Shown: piece after piece, positions 1 through 9,087 of the stretch
Layout of the letters: each line of letters begins with the position of its first letter
Position numbering within the stretch: position 1 is the first letter of the stretch
NCBI RefSeq assembly: GCF_012979275.1
Contig: NZ_JABASZ010000032.1
Location: 158,428-222,427, forward strand
Length of the DNA stretch: 64,000 nucleotides
Direction of reading: 5' to 3'
From: Pseudopontixanthobacter vadosimaris
GTDB taxonomy: Bacteria > Pseudomonadota > Alphaproteobacteria > Sphingomonadales > Sphingomonadaceae
Notes under the pieces: model-generated
What the model was told of the DNA's origin: nothing
The model's database searches: none
The model's input: only the letters and a program-made list of their open reading frames with translations
Made by a program: the position numbers and the translations under genes

Positions 1-823
1 CCATGCGGCTGCTGGCGCACATCACGTCGCCCGGCGCCTTGTTCAGGATCGACCAGCAGGCGGTGGTAATTTCAGGCACATCGGCGGTTTCGTCCATTTC
101 AGGGAACAGGGTGAGCCGCGACGGGTCCATGGCATCGACCGCGATGGCCGTATCCGCAAACAGGCGGGCGTAGGCACGGCGCGCTTCGTTCTCCGGTTCA
201 CCCGGCAACAGGCGCCCGGCCACGGCAAGCGCAAACCCGTTACCAGACAGCCAGCGCAATCCGGCCGTCGCCACGTTCCAGCTGCCCGGGCCGCGTTCCG
301 CCTCATGCACTGCCTGCGTGTGATGATCGAGGCTTATACGCATGACCAGACGGGCCCCGAACTGTTCCCGCAGGCGCAGCAGCGTGGCTTCGTGCCGCCG
401 CATCGGCTTCATCGCATTGCTGAGGACCAGGACCTCGTACCCACGGCTGAGCGCATCTTCCAGCATCAGGGGGAAGGCAGGGTTCATGAACGGCTCCCCT
501 CCCGTAAAGCCGATCTCGCGCACATGCTGTCCCACAACATCGATCTGGTCCAGATAATCCGCCACCTCCTCGGCTGTGATGTAGACCAGCGCGTTATTGG
601 TCGGACTGCTTTCGATATAGCAGCTCGCACAGGCCAGGTTGCACAGGGTTCCGGTATTGAACCACAGCGTGTCCAGCCCGGTCAGCGCCACAGAGGCGCG
701 GGCGCTGCCGTCCGCCGTCATCTGCGGATCCCTGAACTTGCCGGGTTTCAGCGGAGCAGCGTCCTGCGGCCGGAAGGGCGACCGGGCTTCGGGCAATTTG
801 CGGCTCCTGCTGCGGGGACTCAT
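1..823 (-). CDS. Radical SAM protein (3' end beyond window edge)
   Basis: This is an open frame on the minus strand that runs off the left edge, so the C-terminus is missing. About 274 residues are visible. A CxxxCxxC cluster motif (CNLACASC, Cys61/65/68 counting from the ATG at 823) follows the phrase LWFNTGTL, and GFTGGEPF is the usual second radical-SAM motif. Further cysteines near the cut end (TACWS, VMCAS) may belong to an auxiliary site. The ATG at 823 lies 17 bases after the stop of the upstream oxidoreductase; an internal ATG at 721 is the alternative, but the sequence before it (KFRDP) looks conserved-type, so I prefer the longer form. The enzyme should bind a 4Fe-4S cluster and cleave S-adenosylmethionine; the substrate is unknown. 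The two transferase-like genes nearby are of a kind that commonly accompanies radical-SAM proteins. Confidence 0.8.
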   Translation of the reverse strand, partial: MSPRSRSRKLPEARSPFRPQDAAPLKPGKFRDPQMTADGSARASVALTGLDTLWFNTGTLCNLACASCYIESSPTNNALVYITAEEVADYLDQIDVVGQHVREIGFTGGEPFMNPAFPLMLEDALSRGYEVLVLSNAMKPMRRHEATLLRLREQFGARLVMRISLDHHTQAVHEAERGPGSWNVATAGLRWLSGNGFALAVAGRLLPGEPENEARRAYARLFADTAIAVDAMDPSRLTLFPEMDETADVPEITTACWSILNKAPGDVMCASSRM

Positions 824-840
824 CCGGTCGGGGACTGCAT

Positions 841-2271
841 TCATCCCCATATCCGCCGTGTTTTCGCCACCAGCGCCGACCATTTGCGGGGAGCCGCGCC
901 AAATACCGCCGGCTCCCAGGCCGAGAATGCCGCCGCCTTGGCGATCTCGCTGCGGGTGGGATAGGCGATGATCGCCGAACCCAGCGCGAAGGTCGAGGAC
1001 TTGCCCGTCATCACCTGGGTCCAGGGAAGCAGCAATTCACCCGCATTCCTGCCGACGATGGTGACGCCCAGAACCTTCCGGCCCTTCATCACGACTTTCA
1101 GAAAACCCCGCTCGTCCCCTTCGGTTACGGCGCGGTCGTTATGGTCGAAATCTTCGCGGACGACCGACACCGCATCGCCATGTTTTTCGCGCGCCTTCGC
1201 CTCGGTCATGCCTGCCTGCGCGCATTCCGGACTGGTATAGGTGCACCATGGAAGCGCGGCATAATTCACCTTCGCCGGGACGCCCAAGGCGATTTCCAGT
1301 GCGACATTGCTGCCTTCATAGCCCGAGACATGGGTGAAGCGCGGGCCTGCGCGGCAATCGCCGATGGCGTAGATCGCCCTGTTCGAAGTGCGGCGGCGGC
1401 TGTCGGTGACGATCCCGTCCTTGCCAAATTCAACGCCCGCCTGCTCCAGTTCGAGACTGCCGATATTGGCGGTGCGGCCCGCCGCCACCAGCAGATGCGA
1501 ACCTTCCAGTTCCGGCCCGTCCTTCACCGTCAGCCGGGTCACGCCTGCCCGGCGCGAGACGCTGGCGGCCTCGCCCCTGATGAAGCGAACGCCTTCCGCC
1601 TTGAGTGCACCGGCGACCAGCGCGGCGGCGTCGCGATCGTCGTGAGCCATCGGATCGCCCGGATCCACGACGGTAACCTCGCTGCCCAAGCGGCGGAAGG
1701 CCTGGGCCATCTCCATCCCGATGGCCCCTGCCCCGACGATGATCAGATGGTTTGGCAGTTCGTCGATGCCGAACAGGTTCTCGTTGGTGAGGAACGGCAC
1801 ATCCTTCAGACCTTCGATTGGTGGCAGGAAGGGCTTCGACCCGGTCGCGATGACGATGCGCGGCGCGGTAATCTCGCGATTGCCGACCAGCAGCCGCCTG
1901 CGCCCGGTGAAACGCGCGGCCTCGCGCAGGACTTCGCAGCCCAAATTCTCGAACCGCTCCTGCGAATCATGCGGCGCGATGGTGGCGATCGCTTCGTGAA
2001 CATGCTCACGCACCCCGCGCCAGTCCACTTGCGGTTCGCCGAGCGCGACGCCGAAACGCGGCGCATCGGCGTTTCCCCGGCGGCCTTCATGCGCGCGCGA
2101 TGCTGCCGCGATCAGCGCCTTGGACGGCACGCAGCCGGTGTTCAGGCATTCCCCGCCCATCTCGCCTGCCTCGATCAGCGCGACCCTGCGGCCGAACATG
2201 GCGATACCGCCTGCCGCCGTCAGCCCGGCCGATCCGGCACCGATCACGATGGCATCGTGGGAATATTTCAC
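841..2271 (-). CDS. FAD-dependent pyridine nucleotide-disulfide oxidoreductase (mercuric-reductase-like)
   Basis: This is a 476-residue class I flavoprotein disulfide reductase. It has an N-terminal FAD-binding GAGSAG (residues 11-16), the redox-active pair CLNTGC (Cys42/Cys47), a second Rossmann motif GAGAIG near residue 180 for NAD(P)H, and the FAD-contact motif AIGDC. Where dihydrolipoamide dehydrogenase has the catalytic HPT-E motif, this protein reads AYPTRSE, a Tyr in place of His as in mercuric reductases. It lacks the N-terminal metal-binding domain and the C-terminal Cys pair of MerA, so mercury reduction is not supported. It lies directly upstream of the radical-SAM gene, probably in one operon. 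Its physiological substrate is unknown; it could supply electrons to the neighbouring radical-SAM enzyme, which is inference. Confidence 0.85.
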   Translation of the reverse strand: MKYSHDAIVIGAGSAGLTAAGGIAMFGRRVALIEAGEMGGECLNTGCVPSKALIAAASRAHEGRRGNADAPRFGVALGEPQVDWRGVREHVHEAIATIAPHDSQERFENLGCEVLREAARFTGRRRLLVGNREITAPRIVIATGSKPFLPPIEGLKDVPFLTNENLFGIDELPNHLIIVGAGAIGMEMAQAFRRLGSEVTVVDPGDPMAHDDRDAAALVAGALKAEGVRFIRGEAASVSRRAGVTRLTVKDGPELEGSHLLVAAGRTANIGSLELEQAGVEFGKDGIVTDSRRRTSNRAIYAIGDCRAGPRFTHVSGYEGSNVALEIALGVPAKVNYAALPWCTYTSPECAQAGMTEAKAREKHGDAVSVVREDFDHNDRAVTEGDERGFLKVVMKGRKVLGVTIVGRNAGELLLPWTQVMTGKSSTFALGSAIIAYPTRSEIAKAAAFSAWEPAVFGAAPRKWSALVAKTRRIWG

Positions 2272-2429
2272 GTAGAATCCGTCATGGAAGTATACCTTGG
2301 CGCAAAGCGGGGCTGCAATGGGATCGGATCTGTGCGACCTTCCCTGACATACGACGGAGGCAGTGGCAAAGGCGCCGTGAATGAAAATCGCTGGTCGATC
2401 TCCTGCGATACCATGAAAAGGGCGCTGGT

Positions 2430-3455
2430 TTGCTGAAAATTCTCGTGACCGGTGCTGCCGGTCTGATCGGCGGAGAGCTATGCGCGCGCCTGACCGCGAA
2501 GGGTCACCAGGTCACCGCGCTGGTCCACCGCAATCCCGAAATTCGCGGAAATGATGGCAGTTCCGTGGCGGTGGCACGGGTCTGGCATGGCGATGTGACG
2601 CAAAAAGGACTGGGGGTGCAAGGCCATGCTGCCGCAAGCTTCGATCTCGTCATCCACTGCGCTGCATCATTGCATTTCGACGCCCCCGAAGATAAATTGC
2701 AGCAGATAAATGTCGGCGGCACGAACCATGCGCTCGCATTTGCCGAAGCGGCGGGCGCAGGTTTCCTGTATGTGAGCACCGCCTATGTCTGCGGCACGCG
2801 CGATGGGGTGATCGAGGAGCAGGCCGTGCAGCCCGGCACCCGCTTCGCCAATAATTACGAGGCGAGCAAGGCTGCTGCAGAAGCAGCAGTGCGATCGAGC
2901 GGCGTGCCCTTCGCCATTGCCCGTCCCGCCATCGTCCTGGGCGACAGTACCACGGGCGCTATCCGCAATTTCGATGCGATCTACGGCGCGTTCCGCATGA
3001 TCGCCAGGGGCATCATCCGCACCATGCCGGTCGACCCGGAGGCGACGCTGGATTTCGTGCCGATCGACCATGTTGCCGCCGGGCTGGCGGCTCTGGCCGA
3101 AAACATGGCGCAGGCGCAGGGCGGCACCTTTCACCTGACATCCGGCGCGCCCATTCCGGTCAGCGAATTCGCGCGCGCCATCGGCAGTTACGAACAGTTC
3201 GACATGCCGCGACTGGTGCCCGCCGCAGATTTCGACCCTCGTGCGCTGCCGCAGCGCGAACAGCGGGCTTTCGTGTGCGTGGCAGGTGCCTACAGCAGTT
3301 ATTTCCAGCGGAATCCGCATTTCGACGACACGCGATTTCGTGCCGTATGCGGCCTCGCCTGTCCCGACACGAATTACGACTACCTCATCCGTCTGATCGA
3401 TCATTGCATCGCCGAAAATTTCCTTCCGGCAGAAGCTCACCTTATGTCCGGATAA
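2430..3455 (+). CDS. NAD(P)-dependent epimerase/dehydratase (extended SDR)
   Basis: This is a 341-residue extended short-chain dehydrogenase/reductase. The N-terminal TGAAGLIG matches the extended-SDR TGxxGxxG nucleotide motif, STAYVCG supplies the catalytic Ser/Thr region, and YEASK (Tyr133, Lys137) is the catalytic YxxxK. The only good start in frame is TTG at 2430, preceded by AAGGG about seven bases upstream; the frame is closed by a stop at 2382. It is divergent from the flavoprotein gene and runs tail-to-tail into the glycosyltransferase gene with a 19-base overlap of stops. Members act on nucleotide sugars or on hydroxy/keto groups of lipids, so the substrate cannot be assigned. Position suggests it belongs to the same pathway as the radical-SAM and transferase genes. 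Confidence 0.8.
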   Translation: MLKILVTGAAGLIGGELCARLTAKGHQVTALVHRNPEIRGNDGSSVAVARVWHGDVTQKGLGVQGHAAASFDLVIHCAASLHFDAPEDKLQQINVGGTNHALAFAEAAGAGFLYVSTAYVCGTRDGVIEEQAVQPGTRFANNYEASKAAAEAAVRSSGVPFAIARPAIVLGDSTTGAIRNFDAIYGAFRMIARGIIRTMPVDPEATLDFVPIDHVAAGLAALAENMAQAQGGTFHLTSGAPIPVSEFARAIGSYEQFDMPRLVPAADFDPRALPQREQRAFVCVAGAYSSYFQRNPHFDDTRFRAVCGLACPDTNYDYLIRLIDHCIAENFLPAEAHLMSG

Positions 3456-4174
3456 TGTTCGGCAAGGCGGGACCGCGCGCCGAACGCCCAGAGGATCCCG
3501 ATCTTGAAATAGATCCAGTTCGCCTTCACCGGCCCCCAGGCGGCGATGCGCCGGTCGGAGGTATGGACCGCCCTCCCCACCAGCCTGACGCGCCCGCGCT
3601 CCGCCATTTTGATGCAGAGATCGGCTTCTTCCATTACAGGCGTACCGGGGTCGCAGCCACCGGCGGCGAGGTAATCCTCCCTCCGGAAGAACATCGCATG
3701 ATCGCCGAAGAGCAGGCGGACGCCGCGCAGGAACAGATGCGGCCGCACCAGCAGCGGCGCATACCAGGTCTTCAGCCAATTGTGGAAGGTGGTGCCCCAG
3801 CGGGTCCGGTCCGGCCCGGCGATGATTGGCGTGAATCCGGCCAGCGCGATTGTCCGATCCGCAAGGGTGCGCTCAATCACGGCGATGAAATCGTCCGGCG
3901 GGATGGTGTCGGCATGCAGCACGCAAACAAGGGGGCTGCGGGCGGCCGCGACACCGGCATTGATCTGGCTGGCCCTTCCGCGCGGCGCACTCAATACGCT
4001 CCAGCCCGCGGCTTTTGCCAACTGAACGCTACCGTCGCTGCTGCCGCCATCCACCACGATGATCTCCGCCGGGCGCGGATCGAGTGCGCCGAGAACGCGG
4101 ACGAGGCGCGGCAGGGCGGCCGCTTCATCCAGCATGGGTATGACGATGCTGGTGCAGGCTTCGGTTCCGCTCAT
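3437..4174 (-). CDS. Family 2 glycosyltransferase, TIGR04283-type (rSAM-associated)
   Basis: This is a 245-residue GT-A fold glycosyltransferase. SIVIPMLDEAAALP at the N-terminus is the typical family 2 opening, VVDGGSSDG marks the nucleotide-sugar site, and HADT is the metal-binding DxD equivalent. The length and these motifs fit the small subfamily described as transferase 2, rSAM-associated (also annotated in arsenosugar loci). Its start overlaps the stop of the next upstream gene by four bases (ATGA at 4171-4174), so the two transferases are translationally coupled. There is no clear transmembrane anchor at the N-terminus; the C-terminal third carries a hydrophobic segment. The sugar donor and acceptor are unknown. 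Confidence 0.85.
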   Translation of the reverse strand: MSGTEACTSIVIPMLDEAAALPRLVRVLGALDPRPAEIIVVDGGSSDGSVQLAKAAGWSVLSAPRGRASQINAGVAAARSPLVCVLHADTIPPDDFIAVIERTLADRTIALAGFTPIIAGPDRTRWGTTFHNWLKTWYAPLLVRPHLFLRGVRLLFGDHAMFFRREDYLAAGGCDPGTPVMEEADLCIKMAERGRVRLVGRAVHTSDRRIAAWGPVKANWIYFKIGILWAFGARSRLAEHYPDIR

Positions 4175-4749
4175 GGGATCAGATCGGGCCAGCGCGGCAG
4201 ATCTTCGGGCCGATCAAGATCGGCACGCGGGTCGAGCATGACGCAGTCCAGCCCTCTCGCCGCGATTCTGCGGCGCGTTTCCAATGCCACCGTGTCGCCG
4301 CCCCACGCCATGTCGACAAACAGGTAAGGCGCAGGCTTCGCGCAGCCGAGCAGGTAATAGCCGCCATCCTCGGCAGGCCCGATGACGAAAGGCGCGTGCT
4401 GCAGCGCCGCTGCCGCCTGGCGCAGATGTTCGGCGGTCAGGTCCGGAATATCCGCGCCCAGCAGGATCATCGGCGCCGGAACCCGCGCCAGCCTGTCACC
4501 CAGATCGCCTGACCCCTGTTCCTGCAGATTGACATCACGCCCCAGCCAGCGATGGAACGCACCGGCATCGGCTCCGGTGATCCAGACGGTAAACGGCAGC
4601 CCGCTGGCGCGTATCGTGTCCAGCGTGCGTTCGACCAATCGCCGGTGTATGTCTGCCGCGCCCTGCGGCCCCAGCGCCGGAACGAGGCGCGTCTTGCATC
4701 GGCCCGGAGTGGGATAGCGGGCGAACAGGGCGATGCGCGGTTGTAACAT
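4171..4749 (-). CDS. TIGR04282-type transferase (nucleotidyltransferase-like, rSAM-associated)
   Basis: This is a 192-residue protein of the DUF2064/TIGR04282 group, related to small sugar nucleotidyltransferases. The opening LFARYPTPGRCKTRLVPALG resembles the nucleotide-binding start of that fold, LLGADIPDL is a central acidic motif, and GPAEDGGYYLLG is the family signature. It is the first gene of a two-gene operon with the TIGR04283 transferase (four-base overlap). Families TIGR04282 and TIGR04283 are repeatedly found together and near radical-SAM genes, and that pattern holds here. No transmembrane segment or signal peptide is visible, so it should act in the cytoplasm. The biochemical reaction of this group is not established. 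Confidence 0.85.
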   Translation of the reverse strand: MLQPRIALFARYPTPGRCKTRLVPALGPQGAADIHRRLVERTLDTIRASGLPFTVWITGADAGAFHRWLGRDVNLQEQGSGDLGDRLARVPAPMILLGADIPDLTAEHLRQAAAALQHAPFVIGPAEDGGYYLLGCAKPAPYLFVDMAWGGDTVALETRRRIAARGLDCVMLDPRADLDRPEDLPRWPDLIP

Positions 4750-4801
4750 TCCGATTGTTTAGGGGTCGACGCAGGCGGCGCAAGCGCGCATTTTCACGCG
4801 C

Positions 4802-5620
4802 ATGATCACAAGGAGGGAACTGACGCTCGGCCTGTTCGGCGCGGCTGCCATCGGCGGATTGTTTCTGGCTGAGCGCCTGCGCCCTCTGCGCCGGCAGTCC
4901 CGGCCCGTGGTGCCGCGCATGGCGCGCAATGTTGCCCTGGGCGCATTATGCCAGGCGATGATCGCCGCCTATGAAACGCCGCTGACCGATGCAGTGGCAG
5001 AACGGAACCGGAAGCGATCGCGCGGCATCGAGGGCGTCATCCCCGGTCCTGCAGGACGGCTGGCCGGATTTCTCGCGATGGATTACGGTTTCTACCTCTG
5101 GCATGTCGCAACGCATAAACTGCCCTTCCTGTGGCGCTTTCACCGGGTGCATCATGTCGATGCGGATATGGACATGTCGACAGCCGTGCGGTTCCACTTC
5201 ATCGACATGCTCGTGTCGCTTCCGTGGCGCCTGGTTCAGGTGCGGGTGAGCGGCGTGGGGCCGCAAGGTCTGGGCATCTGGCGCGCCTTCTTCTTCGGCT
5301 CCATCCTGTTCCACCATTCCAACCTGCGCCTGCCGAAGGGATGGGACCGCCGGTTTGCCGCGATCCTCACGACGCCGCGCATGCATGGCATCCATCACAG
5401 CCAGCGCCGCCGCGAGATGAACAGCAACTGGTCCAGCGGCATCGCTCTGTGGGATCATCTGCACGGCACCTTCCGCGACAGCCCGCCTCGATCGGCGATC
5501 ACCATAGGGGTGGACGATGCGGCGGCACAGCGCGACATTGCCCTCGGCGCCGCGCTGGAAGCACCCTTCAGGGCGCAACCGGCGCGGCAATCAGGCGGCG
5601 CATTTCATTCCCACCAATAG
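4802..5620 (+). CDS. Sterol desaturase / fatty acid hydroxylase family membrane protein
   Basis: This is a 272-residue integral membrane di-iron protein. A hydrophobic helix is present at residues 8-24. The histidine clusters typical of the FA-hydroxylase family are visible: WHVATH, FHRVHH, FHHSN and HGIHHSQ, spaced over about 130 residues and able to bind two irons. Members hydroxylate or desaturate lipids, sterols or carotenoids using oxygen. The start at 4802 is the first ATG after a 52-base gap from the divergently read transferase gene. The 3' end overlaps the convergent amidohydrolase by 16 bases. It may modify a lipid related to the adjacent transferase/rSAM genes, but nothing in the sequence proves this. 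Confidence 0.85.
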   Translation: MITRRELTLGLFGAAAIGGLFLAERLRPLRRQSRPVVPRMARNVALGALCQAMIAAYETPLTDAVAERNRKRSRGIEGVIPGPAGRLAGFLAMDYGFYLWHVATHKLPFLWRFHRVHHVDADMDMSTAVRFHFIDMLVSLPWRLVQVRVSGVGPQGLGIWRAFFFGSILFHHSNLRLPKGWDRRFAAILTTPRMHGIHHSQRRREMNSNWSSGIALWDHLHGTFRDSPPRSAITIGVDDAAAQRDIALGAALEAPFRAQPARQSGGAFHSHQ

Positions 5621-8600
5621 GGCAGGCGCGTCGCGTCGCCGGTCTCCACCTCGTTCATCGTGCGCGCGTCATACAGCCGCCCGCCGAGCATCACCTGCGC
5701 GATATCGTCGCTGTTGCGGATATCTACGGTGGGGTCGGCGGTGAGCACCAGCAGATCGGCCAGTTTGCCGACCTCCAGGCTGCCGATATCGCGGGCCATG
5801 CCGAGCGATTTGGCAGGCACGATGGTTCCGGCGCGCAGCGCCTCTGTCGGCGTCATCCCGCCGCGCACGAAGCTCCACAATTCCCAATGCGCGGCGATGC
5901 CCGGCTGCTGGCCATGCGCGCCGATCGACACCAGCACGCCGGCATCGGCCAGCTTCTTCGCCTCGCGCGCATTGTCATCGTCGACAAAGGCCCATTCCGG
6001 GGCCTTCACCCGCCGGCTCGTTTCCGCCAGCAATTGCTGCGGCGGCGTATGCACCATCAGCGGGTTTTCCCACACATCGGTCGCCTGCCGCCAATAGGGA
6101 TCGCCCGCCAGCCCGCCATAGGTGACGACCAGCGTCGGCGTGTAACTGGTCTGGCTCTGCCCGAACATCTGCACGACATCGGCGTAGAACGTGTCGAGCG
6201 GAATATTATGCTCCAGCGTCGAATTGCCGTCGGCGACAAGATTCATGTCCATGCCGAACAGCGATCCGCCTTCCGCCACTACCAGCATGTTTTCCGCCGC
6301 AGCGGCGCGGGCCACCATCTGGCGCTGTTCGCGGCGGGGCTGGTTGTAATTCTTCACCGACATCCCGCCCTGCGCCTTGATCCGGCGGACATGGGCGAGC
6401 GCATCGTCGTAATCGTCGATCTGGGCATAGACGCCGGGCGCCTTGGCCCCGTAGATGATCTCGCCGGTGGAAAAGATACGCGGGGCGAGCATCATGCCCG
6501 CCTGCTGCCGTTCCGCCGCGGCGAAGATCTGGCTGGACGATGAGGAGGGGTCGTGCATTGTCGTGGTGCCGAGCGCCAGGTTCTGCACCAGCGCCCAGTT
6601 CTGCTGCGGCACCAGATCGTCCACCCCCTGCGGCCCGTGGGCGTGCGCGTCCACCAGGCCGGGCATGATCGTGCGACCGGTGACGTCGACCTGCCGCACA
6701 CCGGCAGGCACCTGCACCTGCCCGCGCGGCCCGATGGCGGCGATCCGGTCGCCCTGGATCAAGATCACGCCATCCTCGATCACTTCTCCATTTGCACCAT
6801 TTTCAGCCATCGTCAGGATGCGCCCGCCAACCAGCGCCACGCTGCCCTGGTGCCGGTCGGCCTGCCGCGTCATGGCAAGCGACAAGCCGCTGGCTGGAGG
6901 AGTGAAATCCGGCGCGTTCCCTGCCGCCGGAGCACTCGCGAACAGGCGGTCGGTGGCGACGGTATAGAGCTGCGGCCCCATGCTCCAGTGCAGGCGCGCG
7001 CCGTCCTGCGACCAGCCGATATAATCCGCCCCGCCCTCGCTTGCCTTCGTTATCGGCAGCGAACTGCCCGAAGCGTCGACTGAAACTGCCTGGCCGCCCG
7101 GCATCAAGGGCATGGCGAAGGCTTCGTAATTCTGCCGGAAGGCGAGGAAGCGCCCATCGGGCGAAACCTTGAAATCGTTGATCAATTCACCCTGTGCATG
7201 AATGCGCCGTGCCTCTCCGTTCAGATCGGCCGAAACCAGCTGGAGCTTGCCGTTCTCGCTGCCGAGCATGAAGATACGGTCGTTCCGCGCGCCGAATTGC
7301 GGCGAACCCAGCCCGCGCGCCACCAGTTCGGGCGTTCCGCCGCTGGCCGCTACGCGGTAGACGCCGGGATTTTCCGAATATTCCGGCGCGGTCAGATAAC
7401 CGCCCGCCCGCTTTTCAAAGGCGATGGTTTGGCCATCGGGCGAGAAGCGGGGCAGGCCGTAATGGCCCGGTTGAGCGGTGACGACACGCCCCGCCCCGCC
7501 CCTTGCGTCGACAGTGACGATCTCACCCAGTCCTGCGTCGGTCCAGCGGACGAAGACGATGCGGTTTCCGTCGCGGCTCCAGCTGGAGAACAGTTCGAGC
7601 GTTTCGTCATTCCCGCGGCCGCTGGTCAACCGCCGGGCCTCGCCGCCCGCCATGGGTTTGACGTAAAGCTTGCCGAGCGTCTCGAAGACCACGCGCCCGC
7701 CATCGGGCGAGACGCTGGCGAATTTCGGTATCTTCGTCGTGAAACTGTCCGCGCCGACGGGCACGACCGGGTGCGGTGCGTCCGCCACGCCGCGCGTGTC
7801 GTTGATCGCGAACGGGATAATGGCCGCGTTGCCGCCATCCGCATCGATCCGCCGCAGCTTGCCGCCTGCCCAGAAGACGAGGGAACGGCCATCCGGCGTC
7901 CAGTCCATGTTCGGATATACACCGGTAACCGCCCAGGTTTCCTGCACGTCCTGATCCAGGTCGCCGTAGATCATCCGCTCGGCACCGGTCTGCATGTCCT
8001 TCACGAACAGTTTGGACTGGCCTTCTTCCCGGCGGACGAATGCGATATGGCGCCCGTCAGGCGAAGGCGTCGGCCGCACCGCGCCGCCGTAACCGGCCAC
8101 GGCGGTCGTGATCTCGCCGCTAGCGAGGTCGTAGCGGTCGATCTGGAAGATCCCCTGCGTCGAATCCTGCGCATATTCGAAGATCGGGCCGGAGGTATTG
8201 TTGCGGGTGTAGTAGATCGCACTGCCGTCGGCGGAATAGATCGGTTCGCCCAGTTCCTTCTGGTGCTGTTCATTGGGGCGTTCCACCAGTTGCACCCCGC
8301 CGCCGCCGCTGACGTGATACAGCCAGATCTCTCCGGTGCCGAGCGAGCGCCCGGTGGTGAAATGCTTCTTGGCCGCGATGAAGCGCCCGTCCGGGCTCCA
8401 GCTCGGCTGGTTCAGCAGGCGGAAATCCTCCTTCGTCACCTGCCGCGCATCGCTGCCGTCCCTGTTCATGATCCAGATGTTGTCACCGCCCCCGCGGTCG
8501 GAGGTGAAGGCGAGTCGTTGCCCATCGGGCGAGAAGCGCGGCTGCACCTCCCACGCCAGCCCTTCGGCGATACGGCGCGGCGTGCCGCCAGATATCGGCA

Positions 8601-9000
8601 TGGTGTAGATGTCGCCAAGCACGCTGAACGCGAGCGTCCTTCCATCCGGGCTGACATCGACGTCGATCCAGCTAGCCTCGTCGGTCCTGATCGGCACCTG
8701 GCGGATGGTCGCGCCGCGCGGATTGTTGACGTCCCAATCCGTTTCGTCCGCAGCAGGGTCTGCTGCTGTCACCATTGCCGCAGTTGGCGCGGCAGGTTGC
8801 ACGGCGATGCCCGTTTGCACGGGCAGGCTCTCGGCCTGGGTTTCGGGCGAACGCGCCTCGTCCTCGGGTGCTTCGGTCGCTTCCACCGGCGGCTCGACAG
8901 GCTGCACCTGCTGCGCTGCGGCGGTGTGAACGAAACTGCTGGACCCCAGCAGCAGGCCGGCGATCACCGACAGGCGAAGCGTGGCAGGATTGTTTTTCAT
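5605..9000 (-). CDS. Exported amidohydrolase with N-terminal PD40/WD40-like beta-propeller
   Basis: This is an 1131-residue secreted two-domain protein. A signal peptide covers about residues 1-29, ending in HTAAAQQ. After a Pro/Glu-rich linker come repeated PD40/TolB-type blades (recurring SPDG-R-AF motifs such as SPDGRTLAFSV and FSPDGQRLAFTS) up to about residue 700. The C-terminal third is an amidohydrolase: GRTIMPGLVDAHAHG carries the metal-binding HxH, and later EHNI and IGAHGQQ histidines plus KNYN complete a likely binuclear site. The combined architecture is common in sphingomonads and Bacteroidetes and resembles peptidase-linked propellers. It probably cleaves cyclic or peptide amide bonds in the periplasm; the substrate is unknown. 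Confidence 0.9.
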   Translation of the reverse strand: MKNNPATLRLSVIAGLLLGSSSFVHTAAAQQVQPVEPPVEATEAPEDEARSPETQAESLPVQTGIAVQPAAPTAAMVTAADPAADETDWDVNNPRGATIRQVPIRTDEASWIDVDVSPDGRTLAFSVLGDIYTMPISGGTPRRIAEGLAWEVQPRFSPDGQRLAFTSDRGGGDNIWIMNRDGSDARQVTKEDFRLLNQPSWSPDGRFIAAKKHFTTGRSLGTGEIWLYHVSGGGGVQLVERPNEQHQKELGEPIYSADGSAIYYTRNNTSGPIFEYAQDSTQGIFQIDRYDLASGEITTAVAGYGGAVRPTPSPDGRHIAFVRREEGQSKLFVKDMQTGAERMIYGDLDQDVQETWAVTGVYPNMDWTPDGRSLVFWAGGKLRRIDADGGNAAIIPFAINDTRGVADAPHPVVPVGADSFTTKIPKFASVSPDGGRVVFETLGKLYVKPMAGGEARRLTSGRGNDETLELFSSWSRDGNRIVFVRWTDAGLGEIVTVDARGGAGRVVTAQPGHYGLPRFSPDGQTIAFEKRAGGYLTAPEYSENPGVYRVAASGGTPELVARGLGSPQFGARNDRIFMLGSENGKLQLVSADLNGEARRIHAQGELINDFKVSPDGRFLAFRQNYEAFAMPLMPGGQAVSVDASGSSLPITKASEGGADYIGWSQDGARLHWSMGPQLYTVATDRLFASAPAAGNAPDFTPPASGLSLAMTRQADRHQGSVALVGGRILTMAENGANGEVIEDGVILIQGDRIAAIGPRGQVQVPAGVRQVDVTGRTIMPGLVDAHAHGPQGVDDLVPQQNWALVQNLALGTTTMHDPSSSSSQIFAAAERQQAGMMLAPRIFSTGEIIYGAKAPGVYAQIDDYDDALAHVRRIKAQGGMSVKNYNQPRREQRQMVARAAAAENMLVVAEGGSLFGMDMNLVADGNSTLEHNIPLDTFYADVVQMFGQSQTSYTPTLVVTYGGLAGDPYWRQATDVWENPLMVHTPPQQLLAETSRRVKAPEWAFVDDDNAREAKKLADAGVLVSIGAHGQQPGIAAHWELWSFVRGGMTPTEALRAGTIVPAKSLGMARDIGSLEVGKLADLLVLTADPTVDIRNSDDIAQVMLGGRLYDARTMNEVETGDATRLPYWWE

Positions 9001-9087
9001 GCAAGTTTCCCCAGGACTGTTTGGGGGATGTCTAGAACGCCGGACGCGCCCCGTCCATCGGCTCTTGCGAGCCTGCGCGACTTCAGA

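Noticed and set aside
841..2271. Mercury resistance by a MerA enzyme
   Set aside because: There is no metal-binding domain, no C-terminal Cys pair, and no merR, merT or merP nearby.
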